Positions 29,209 through 35,193 of a DNA stretch of 35,193 nt are shown piece by piece. Position numbers and translations under genes: made by a program. Origin of the DNA: SHYG01 sp041485445 (lineage in GTDB: Bacteria; Chloroflexota; Dehalococcoidia; Lucifugimonadales; UBA3495). A model generated the notes under the pieces. The model ran no database searches and was not told the origin of the DNA. It was given only the letters and a program-made list of their open reading frames with translations. The first letter of the stretch is position 1. Every line of letters starts with the position of its first letter. The stretch lies in contig JBGPJN010000003.1 of NCBI GenBank assembly GCA_041485445.1, positions 1-35,193 on the forward strand, in the 5' to 3' direction.

Positions 29209-32169
29209 TCAGGATTTGTAAATTGGAATAGGCACAGAAGGTGAGTTGCTTGCCGCTACCGGTTGGCGCTGCCGTAGAGCCACCCGAAGGACAAACTCGG
29301 CTGAGTCCCGCACCTTGAGCCGCACTACTATTGCAGCGATGACTGAAACACTCAGAAAGAAGTATCCAACCATTGAGAAGCCGCCCGTAGCGAGTATCAG
29401 TCCTCCAATTGATCCACCCACCAAAGCACCGAACTGGCTGCTAAAGCTTGACATCGCCGTAGCTGTGGCCCGAGACTTGCCAGCCAGCTCCAATAGTAGG
29501 GTCGGCGTAGCAGCGTTTGAGACTCTCAAGAGCGCCACGGCTCCAAAGGCCAGCGCCACCGTCACCCATGGAGACATGTTGGTAGTAAATACCAGTTCAG
29601 CCAGAAGTCCACCCCACAGGGGAAAAGCGGTGAAGAAGGCCAAGCGATGGGGATGGTCAGCTACTTTTCCACTGATAAATCCGGCCGCTACTATGCCACT
29701 TCCGGCCAAGGACAGTGGCAGAATTGTTTCTCTTACGCTCATACCGTGGGTCTGAATGAGATTGGCCGCCAGGTAGGTGAACACGCCGTAAACAGCCATT
29801 TCCTGGAGGGCGTTGGCTGCCAACGCATACCACGCCACCCTGTTTGATCCCACTTCCCTGTAGTGAGTCAGGAAGGATGGAGTGTGGTCCGCCTCGCGCT
29901 GGCTCCTCGGGCACCACACCCAGAACAGCGCCAATAGTATCAGCAGCAGAATGCCAATGACGAAAAAGGGGAGTCGCCAGCCACCTAAGTCGAGCAGGAG
30001 CGCCACCACACCAATGCCGAAGCCTGCGCCGAGCCCTTGTGCACTGACCAGCCTGCCAATAGCCTTCCCGCGTTTTTCAACTGGAAATATGTCGGCTACA
30101 GTAGCTAAACAATTGGCGTAAACTATGCCGAGTCCCGCTCCCGTGACTAGACGGAATACCAGGAGCGAACCGTAGCTCCAGGCTAGGGCTGCGCCCAGCA
30201 CGCCCACCGCCATCAGCGCCAGACCGCTGAGAAGCATAGGACGTCTTCCGTAGGCGTCTGACAAGGGCCCCGACGCTAGCACTGTGAAAATCCGGGTTAT
30301 GGCCATGACCGTTACCAGTTGCCCAGCGACGGCCAGCGAAGTGTCTAAATCTCTAGCCAGGTCCACAAGTAGCGGCCCCAGCATCACAGTCACTGTGAAA
30401 GTTGAGAAGGTCGCTGCGGCGAGCAATAAAAGAACAAGATTAGCGGGTGGCTGACGTTTAGCCTTACTCAACTCCTGCGCCGCAACCGGCGTCCTCGGCA
30501 CGCCGCTGTCCATGCCTAGGGTAAAGTAGAAGGTAGCTCCCTTACCCACTGCCCCCTCCGCCCAGATCCGTCCGCCGTGACGGTGGATGACGCGCTGCAC
30601 CGTAGCCAGCCCAATGCCCGCGCCCTCAAACTCATCGGTTTTGTGAAGCCGCTGGAACGCCCCGAAGAGCTTGTCGGCGTAGGCCATGTCAAATCCAGCG
30701 CCGTTATCGCGTATGAAAAAGGCCGGCTTCCCGTCGCTTTGGGTCACCCCGAACTCGATGCGGGCCTGGGGCTGCTTGGCGGTAAACTTCCAGGAGTTGC
30801 CCAGCAGGTTCTCCAGGGCGATGCGCAGCAGCTTGCCATCACCCTTCACCATTGCTCCAGGGGCGATGGCGAACTCCGTCTGGCGCTCCGGCTGGCGCTG
30901 TTTCAGGTCCGCGGCGACAGCCTCCACCAGCGCGCTCAGGTCCACTTCATGCACCTCCATCTTGGCCCGGGTGGTGCGGGAGAGGCCCACCAGGTCGTCA
31001 ATGAGCTGGCCCATGCGCTGGGTGGCAGCGCGGACCCGCTTGAGGTAGTCATGCCCGGTGACATCCAGCTTTTCTCCGTAGTCCTCCAACAGCGCCTGGC
31101 TGAAGCCATCAATGCTGCGCAGCGGGGCGCGCAGGTCGTGGGACACCGAATAGCAGAAAGACTCTAGCTCTGAGTTAGTGTCCTCCGGGCCCACCGCGCG
31201 GCTTGTCAACTCCTCCTCCGCACGCTTACGTTGGCCTAGCTCACGCTGCAGCTTTTCATACATTCCGGCAAGTTGTTTGCTAGTGATTGCTCCGAAGAGC
31301 AGGAGCAGGAATAGGGAGGCCCCAGAAAAGCCCCAAACTATGTCGGTCAGAAGTTTCCGGTTGGATTGAAAGTTGGCCTGGGCTGCTGCGGTCTCTTGCG
31401 CTCCATCGGCAATGGCCTGGCGCATGAACCCTTCCAGTTCGTGGGATACCTTGTGCTCCTCGTCCAGGTGCAGCTTCAGGGCGGCGTCAATTTCCCCGGC
31501 TTCGTACAGGGCCAGCACACGGGCGCTGGCTTGGGAGAAGCGGAGATCAGCCTCCTTTACCTTGGCGAAAAGGTCCGCTTTGTCGGGCTCAAGTCTCTCC
31601 AACTCCTCTAGGTCAACTGAGAACCCTGCCTTGGCAGTAACGATCTTGGCATTGTTGGCATCGTCGCCCGTGAGGAGTGCCATGGCCCGGAAGTGGCTCT
31701 GGGAGGTGATGGCGTAAATCATCTGCTGGACTCGGCTTTCGTACTCTTGGCGGACCCCCAGCCGTTCCACGCTCACGCTCATGCGCTGGATGACGGCCAT
31801 GCTGAGGCCCGCCATACCCAGGAGGAGTAAGGCCCCCACCATAAAGCCGGACAGCAGCTTGAAGTGGACCCCCAGCTTCGCCTTGGCCGCCAGGTCTACC
31901 AGGGGGCGCAGCGGGTGGGCCCAGAGGGGGAGCAACCCGCGGGAGGTTTTCACCGGCGCGTCGGCATTCCGCGGTGCCTTGGGCGGTGGGGTGCCTTCCT
32001 TCACCGCTTTAGGCGCCGCCTTAGGTGGCGCCGCCTTAGGTGGCGCCGTCTTGGGGCGTTTCGGTGGCCGCTCCGGGCCAGCCGCGTGGTGGGCTTCCAC
32101 CACCCAGCCGCGCCGGACCGACGTATCCGGAGCTTCCTGCTGGGGTGGTATTTGTGGAGTTTTGGCCAC
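29209..32169 (-). CDS. Histidine kinase fused to MFS transporter
   Basis: One uninterrupted frame of 986 residues. Residues ~1-100 are Pro/Lys/Ala-rich and cytosolic. TM1 is near 105-125, followed by an extracytoplasmic four-helix-like region to ~270 and TM2 ~273-295. The H-box is CYSVSHDLRAPLRSIDGF (His344), with the HATPase through ~550 (IRDNGAGFDM; GAGIGLATV). From residue 553 (ATG 30513) an MFS protein of 434 residues follows, ~12 TM, with motif A GPLSDAYGRRPMLL. GTG 32169 has GAGG nine bases upstream; GTG 32184 is an alternative. The kinase stop seen in the paralogue is replaced by codons joining MFS. Internal initiation at 30513 is possible. Substrate and signal unknown. Confidence 0.88.
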   Translation of the reverse strand: MAKTPQIPPQQEAPDTSVRRGWVVEAHHAAGPERPPKRPKTAPPKAAPPKAAPKAVKEGTPPPKAPRNADAPVKTSRGLLPLWAHPLRPLVDLAAKAKLGVHFKLLSGFMVGALLLLGMAGLSMAVIQRMSVSVERLGVRQEYESRVQQMIYAITSQSHFRAMALLTGDDANNAKIVTAKAGFSVDLEELERLEPDKADLFAKVKEADLRFSQASARVLALYEAGEIDAALKLHLDEEHKVSHELEGFMRQAIADGAQETAAAQANFQSNRKLLTDIVWGFSGASLFLLLLFGAITSKQLAGMYEKLQRELGQRKRAEEELTSRAVGPEDTNSELESFCYSVSHDLRAPLRSIDGFSQALLEDYGEKLDVTGHDYLKRVRAATQRMGQLIDDLVGLSRTTRAKMEVHEVDLSALVEAVAADLKQRQPERQTEFAIAPGAMVKGDGKLLRIALENLLGNSWKFTAKQPQARIEFGVTQSDGKPAFFIRDNGAGFDMAYADKLFGAFQRLHKTDEFEGAGIGLATVQRVIHRHGGRIWAEGAVGKGATFYFTLGMDSGVPRTPVAAQELSKAKRQPPANLVLLLLAAATFSTFTVTVMLGPLLVDLARDLDTSLAVAGQLVTVMAITRIFTVLASGPLSDAYGRRPMLLSGLALMAVGVLGAALAWSYGSLLVFRLVTGAGLGIVYANCLATVADIFPVEKRGKAIGRLVSAQGLGAGFGIGVVALLLDLGGWRLPFFVIGILLLILLALFWVWCPRSQREADHTPSFLTHYREVGSNRVAWYALAANALQEMAVYGVFTYLAANLIQTHGMSVRETILPLSLAGSGIVAAGFISGKVADHPHRLAFFTAFPLWGGLLAELVFTTNMSPWVTVALAFGAVALLRVSNAATPTLLLELAGKSRATATAMSSFSSQFGALVGGSIGGLILATGGFSMVGYFFLSVSVIAAIVVRLKVRDSAEFVLRVALRQRQPVAASNSPSVPIPIYKS
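30521..31110. repeat. Kinase-module direct repeat, copy B
   Basis: Partner of 26171-26760 at about 96% identity. Similarity falls off upstream of the H-box (beyond ~31150) and ends abruptly at the junction with the MFS part (30520), where the paralogous kinase has its last codons and stop. Confidence 0.9.
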
Positions 32170-32272
32170 GGTGGCAGTCCTCACATTGAACGGGTCAAAA
32201 TTGACGCCCGGGATTCATCGTTGCTGGAAGGGCATGCTATCTGCGCCGCCAATGCCGGCGACGCCCTGGGCG

Positions 32273-32803
32273 TTAGTCCCGGTCGTCCTTCGGCTTCCAA
32301 ATGCTGGCGTAAACGGCCAGAGAAGCGGCCACCCAAACCACGTTCTTGATCACGTATTCCCCAATCTTGGTCAACAGGAACGGGTTGCCGTGGCGGAAAG
32401 CCACCTCCGGCAGGACCGGCAGCACCAGGAAGGTGCCGCCCATGTGGATGAAGAATGCGAATAAGCAAAGGTGCAGAAAGAGTCCCCGACCCACCAAGAA
32501 CCCCGACCCTATGATCATCTCCCCAACCCCCATCCAGGGGATCAGGTCCTCGGGCGCGGCAGGGAACCAATACAGCGTGTCGGTTACCAACTTGAAGTTG
32601 GAGTCGGGACCGATAACCTTTTCGGCGCCGAACCAGACGTAGACTAAGCCCAGGGATAAGCGGATGGCCGGGACCGCCAGGACCGCCAACAACCGGGCCA
32701 GCCGCCGGTCCTCACGAGTGACGGCCGCGACCAGCCCGCCAGGTTGGCTAATCCCGGAGAGCCTGGAGCCCGCCGGGATGCGATGAAACCGTGATGCTGC
32801 CAC
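32273..32803 (-). CDS. DoxX-like membrane protein
   Basis: A 176-residue protein with about four TM helices. RLSLGLVYVWFGAEKVIG is the typical DoxX/DoxD-like first helix with a Gly-Lys pattern, then WMGVGEMIIGSGFLVGRG, HMGGTFLVLPVLPEV and EYVIKNVVW. The first ~40 residues are polar and cytosolic. DoxX-family proteins are quinone-linked or redox-associated membrane proteins of mostly unknown role. GTG 32803 has GAGGAA upstream. It stands alone downstream of the UGSC selenoprotein, after a terminator. Confidence 0.82.
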   Translation of the reverse strand: MAASRFHRIPAGSRLSGISQPGGLVAAVTREDRRLARLLAVLAVPAIRLSLGLVYVWFGAEKVIGPDSNFKLVTDTLYWFPAAPEDLIPWMGVGEMIIGSGFLVGRGLFLHLCLFAFFIHMGGTFLVLPVLPEVAFRHGNPFLLTKIGEYVIKNVVWVAASLAVYASIWKPKDDRD

Positions 32804-33060
32804 GCGTTCCTCTTTCGTCTCGCGCTTCCGTGGTCCACTCGTTGTCTCTGCGCGATGGTGCCCGGTGCCGGATTGGGTTTCTCGGTGCTATAACCCCAAC
32901 CAGAAGTAAACGGGCGTGTGACTCTTAAGTTACCATCACGGCGAACTTAATCCCAAAGGGCAGGCACCCCTTTGCCAAGGTTGGCCAGGTCGCCCATTGA
33001 AAGAGCGTCAGGGATTAGTGGGGACAATGGGGGTGATGTAGTCTGGAACCGGTTGGGTTG

Positions 33061-33099
33061 CGGCAACGAAAGGCCCACCGGCTTGGAGCCGGAGGGCCT
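33061..33099 (-). terminator. Terminator downstream of the UGSC selenoprotein
   Basis: On the minus strand AGGCCC-CCGGC pairs with GCCGG-GGGCCT, with one mismatch and a five-base loop, followed by TTCGTT. It lies ~70 bp after the stop. The 366 bp gap 32804-33170 holds this and another GC-rich hairpin near 33122-33165, and no gene. Confidence 0.7.
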
Positions 33100-33170
33100 G
33101 GCAAGGGATGCGGGTTAGACGCCGGCGCGGTCCGCGGAGGGGTCCGCGCCAAAGGCGCGCCGGCCGGGCC

Positions 33171-33740
33171 TTACTCCAGGGTGCGGGCGCTGCGGTCCAG
33201 CAGAATGCGCTCCACCTCGGCGGCCAGCTGAGCGGCACGGGCCTTGCACTCTTCACCGGTGAGGCTGGACAGCGGGTGCTGGGCCACCACGAACTCAAAG
33301 CCGGGCACGCCCATCATCCGGGTCATGGCCTTGGCGGTGTTGAGGAAGACGTGGGTGATGATGGACGCGGTGGGGATGCCCAGCCGCTCCATTTCAATGC
33401 CGTCGTGCACACTGCACGAGCTGCAGGACCCTCAATCGCCGATGCCGGTGATCAGCACATCCACCTGGTTGAGGATGTCCTGGATCACCTCCGGCCTGGT
33501 GGGCAAAGAGGCGTGGTGCTTGCTGAAGTAGCGCACCTCCGCCAGGTCATACTTCTGCCGGAGAATCTCCCCCAGCTCATGGAGCACCTTGTCGGAGTTG
33601 GCCTTGGAGTTCTCCAGCAGGCCCAGGCGCTTGCCGCTGAGGCTGGTGAGGCGGGTGTTCAGGTGGAACTCGCCTGGGGCCAGGTCGGTGCCCCGGGGGT
33701 TGACCAGCCGCATGTTGCGAATGGTGACGGTTTCTGCCAT
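33171..33740 (-). CDS. UGSC-family selenoprotein with in-frame UGA (Sec103)
   Basis: Reading TGA at 33434-33432 as selenocysteine gives one 189-residue protein. Upstream part: MAETVTIRNMRLVNPRGTDL, then NQVDVLITGIGD. After the UGA come GSCSSCSVHDGIEMERLGIP, then ITHVFLNTAKAM and GFEFVVAQHPLSSL. The U-G-S-C motif is the signature of the UGSC (seleno)protein family, distantly related to glycine-reductase-type selenoproteins. Just after the UGA the DNA folds as TCGTGCA-GTG-TGCACGA, a candidate bSECIS. ATG 33740 has GGAGG five bases upstream. selC and selA in the same window support Sec insertion. An automated caller would split this into two fragments. The reaction is unknown; a Sec/Cys redox site is inferred. 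Confidence 0.92.
33406..33422 (-). promoter_or_regulatory. Candidate bSECIS hairpin
   Basis: On the mRNA, twelve bases after the UGA, UCGUGCA and UGCACGA form a seven-base-pair stem with a GUG apical loop about 20 bases past the UGA. Bacterial SECIS elements for SelB have a short stem-loop at this distance with an apical G-U. It lies within the codons for SCSVHD. Confidence 0.65.
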
Positions 33741-33895
33741 GTGTACCTCCTTGCCAGGGTATGTAACGGGGATATCGGCGTGACTCCTATGATACACCGG
33801 AGGCAGGGAAGCGCAAGATATGGCCTTGGGGAGTTGGGACTTGCCAGCCGCTACCCCCCTTGCTTCCGGCCCAGGGCGGAGCAGCAGTGTTTACA

Positions 33896-34300
33896 TCATT
33901 TCTTGGCGCGGAGCCTGGCTTTGACATCGCCCCACGCAATTCCAGGTTTGGCCGAGGAATGATGCGCCTCAAGGCGATGTTCCAGCTCATCTCGCTGCGC
34001 CTGGGTTACCTCCACCGGACGCAGGTTTAGCCAGTAGCAAATGGGCAGGCTGAAACCCAGGCCGCCCAGGATGGAGAGGACAACGAACCAGGGCCAGCGC
34101 ACCGGGCCGATGGGCCGCCGGGCGAAGTACGCCGTGATGATGGCCAGCGCCAGGAGGGCGTCCAGAATGAAGGCCAGGGCCAGCTTATCCTGCAGCACCG
34201 GCATAATGCCGTGGAACTCGGCCAGCAGCCAGTAGATAAAGAGACCGTTGGGGACGGTTAGGCCGAAGAGGGCAACGACCAGCAGCCACATGGCGGTCAT
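33896..34300 (-). CDS. DUF2834-like membrane protein with polar C-terminal tail
   Basis: A 134-residue protein. Three TM segments: WLLVVALFGLTVPNGLFIYW, LAFILDALLALAIITAYF, and WFVVLSILGGLGFSLPICYW. The late -FSLPICYWLNLR pattern and FILDALL resemble DUF2834. The last ~40 residues (AQRDELEHRLEAH to WGDVKARLRAKK) are charged and look like the short C-terminal helices of 'addiction module' antitoxins, an unusual addition. ATG 34300 follows GGAGG by one base; ATG 34291, ten bases after it, may be the real start. It is upstream of the UGSC gene on the same strand, ~155 bp away. Function unknown. Confidence 0.72.
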   Translation of the reverse strand: MTAMWLLVVALFGLTVPNGLFIYWLLAEFHGIMPVLQDKLALAFILDALLALAIITAYFARRPIGPVRWPWFVVLSILGGLGFSLPICYWLNLRPVEVTQAQRDELEHRLEAHHSSAKPGIAWGDVKARLRAKK

Positions 34301-34371
34301 GCCTCCGAGAGAGGGCAGGGACGACGATGTACGCCGCGCGGTGGACGCAGGCGATGGGGCGCCCCCGTTGG

Positions 34372-34569
34372 TTAGGCCGCTACTTGCTCATAGGTGACCT
34401 GCGTAATATCGGCGCGGTCCCTGGCATGTTCGATAGTAATAGCGCAGATATTGCCGTCGCGGTCCAGATCAAGCAAGGTGCTCTCGTCGAGATCCCGAGT
34501 CTCGGCGACCTCGGCATCCTTGAACTCAACGTAAAGGGTATCAGTATCTTGGAAGTATTTGATCTTCAT
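34372..34569 (-). CDS. DUF2283 protein
   Basis: A 65-residue protein. MKIKYFQDTDTLYVEF and LDLDRDGNICAITIEHA match DUF2283, small acidic proteins with a beta-rich core that are often the second gene of toxin-antitoxin-like pairs. The start overlaps the stop of the preceding gene (ATGA), so the two are coupled. No catalytic residues are evident; an antitoxin-like role is inferred only from gene layout. Confidence 0.85.
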   Translation of the reverse strand: MKIKYFQDTDTLYVEFKDAEVAETRDLDESTLLDLDRDGNICAITIEHARDRADITQVTYEQVAA

Positions 34570-34802
34570 AGCGTGAACGAGCGGTCAAAGAAGGCGTTGT
34601 GTACTGTATCCCCATCTGGAAGAAGTATAACACGCAGATACCTGCCGTCCATCTCCTCAATCGGCGCCCAGCGACGGATGCGGTCGTCTCCTTGGATGAC
34701 TTCCTTCACTGGATGCTGGACGACACGCTGAATCCACTCTAACCTAATCATCGCGCGGTCAGGACGCCGCTGCATGGCATGGAAATACTGGGTGAACTTC
34801 AC
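34566..34802 (-). CDS. Small protein paired with DUF2283 (HNAFFDR motif)
   Basis: GTG 34802 with AAGG nine bases upstream gives 78 residues beginning VKFTQYFHAMQRRPDRAM. The body has EWIQRVVQHPVKEVIQGDDR, RIRRWAPIEEMDGRYLRVIL and the tail DGDTVHNAFFDRSF. I recognise this as a recurring short family next to DUF2283 genes, comparable to DUF4258-like RelE-fold toxins, but the assignment is tentative. It overlaps DUF2283 by four bases. A longer frame from 34847 would overlap the DUF2442 gene and lacks a better ribosome site. Confidence 0.65.
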   Translation of the reverse strand: MKFTQYFHAMQRRPDRAMIRLEWIQRVVQHPVKEVIQGDDRIRRWAPIEEMDGRYLRVILLPDGDTVHNAFFDRSFTL

Positions 34803-34822
34803 GCCCCCGTTCCTTGTGCAAG

Positions 34823-35122
34823 TTAGGAAGAACGTCCTTTCAGCCACCTTTTGAAGGAAGCCTGGCTTTCGCCCGACGGCCGGCCCGCCAGCAACCCTTC
34901 AACGCTGATGTCCTCGTCCAGGTCTTCCCAGTGGATGCCCTGGCCCTTGCCGATTAGCCGCCACCGGTGGCGTTCCTCTTGGGAGCCATGCAGCAGCCTG
35001 GGGAACCAGGCCAGGGGGATTGAAATGGTCCGGCCATCGCTCAACTCAACGGTCAGCGTGTCTTCGTTCACCGTTACATTCTCAGCATTCGGGATCCGAA
35101 CCTCACTGGCGGAAGTAGACAT
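34823..35122 (-). CDS. DUF2442 protein
   Basis: A 99-residue protein. VTVNEDTLTVELSDGRTISI, then PLAWFPRLLHGSQEERHRW and GIHWEDLDEDISVEGLLAG, are the DUF2442 signature. DUF2442 proteins commonly lie directly after DUF4160 genes, as here, and are regarded as putative antitoxin-like partners. ATG 35122 overlaps the DUF4160 gene's end by ~20 bp. The C-terminal tail is short and basic. Confidence 0.88.
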   Translation of the reverse strand: MSTSASEVRIPNAENVTVNEDTLTVELSDGRTISIPLAWFPRLLHGSQEERHRWRLIGKGQGIHWEDLDEDISVEGLLAGRPSGESQASFKRWLKGRSS

Positions 35123-35193
35123 TCCAGACCTCCACTAGCTGGGCGTGGTGTTCAAAGATGAGTCTTTGGATACGGGCCACCTCCGTCCGAGAA
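35103..35193 (-). CDS. DUF4160 protein, C-terminal fragment
   Basis: The gene runs off the right edge. The last ~29 residues read TEVARIQRLIFEHHAQLVEV followed by WNVYFRQ, typical of the C-terminal helix of DUF4160 proteins. It is upstream of and overlaps DUF2442, the usual DUF4160-DUF2442 order. Too little is present for more. Confidence 0.65.
   Translation of the reverse strand, partial: SRTEVARIQRLIFEHHAQLVEVWNVYFRQ

Noticed and set aside
33171..33797. UGSC gene as a nonsense-mutated pseudogene
   Set aside because: The TGA sits exactly at the family's Sec position, coding continues intact on both sides, a hairpin follows, and selC/selA are present.
34803..34847. Extension of the HNAFFDR protein to an ATG at 34847
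   Set aside because: It would overlap the DUF2442 coding end by 25 bases; GTG 34802 has a better-placed AAGG.
1..35193. CRISPR arrays, rRNA genes, transposases or integrases
   Set aside because: No regularly spaced direct repeats, rRNA motifs or transposase/integrase frames were found.

Overview
The window is GC-rich, densely coded bacterial DNA. The gene content fits a Chloroflexota-like lineage (Dehalococcoidia/SAR202 type): PyrR-controlled pyrimidine genes, an Opp/Nik-type importer under a B12 riboswitch, several double-domain carboxymuconolactone-decarboxylase-like proteins, an EndoQ-like PHP protein, and selenocysteine genes beside a UGSC-motif protein. That placement is an inference from gene content, not a measurement. 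Short palindromic repeats of several families fill many intergenic gaps.

Layout. Positions 1-4650 (minus) hold a pyrimidine operon, pyrR-pyrB-pyrC-carA-carB, preceded by a leader with a consensus PyrR-binding loop and an intrinsic terminator. Positions 4933-6969 (minus) encode a large VWA protein, and 7129-7704 (plus) a flavodoxin-fold oxidoreductase. Positions 7792-11700 (minus) hold an ABC importer made of a binding lipoprotein and two permeases. It lies behind a sigma70-like promoter, a cobalamin riboswitch and a terminator; no ATPase genes are present. Divergent from it, 11815-12147 (plus) is thioredoxin, followed 23 nt later by tRNA-Sec (selC, anticodon UCA). selA follows at 13396-14826, overlapping an alpha/beta hydrolase. 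Positions 15923-18147 encode two secreted lipoproteins, one YceI-like and one a tandem cupredoxin on a collagen-like tether. Then come an EndoQ-like PHP protein and RimI (plus), and three paralogous double-CMD proteins (minus, 20590-23525).

Positions 24114-32169 (minus) form a signalling cluster: a REC-HK-REC hybrid, an Rcp1-type response regulator, a Cache/HAMP histidine kinase, a TrpX-type binding lipoprotein, and a histidine kinase fused in frame to a complete MFS transporter. The two membrane kinases share a ~600 bp segment that is about 96% identical. Positions 32273-34300 (minus) hold a DoxX-like protein, a UGSC-family selenoprotein with an in-frame UGA (Sec103), and a DUF2834-like protein. 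The right edge carries two short DUF pairs resembling toxin-antitoxin modules (DUF4160/DUF2442 and a small HNAFFDR protein/DUF2283).

How the genes fit together. selC, selA and the UGSC gene make a coherent selenocysteine story: tRNA, charging enzyme and a client protein with a candidate bSECIS hairpin. selB and selD are not in the window. The kinase-SBP-kinase/MFS cluster looks like a sensing unit in which a transporter is physically joined to a kinase.
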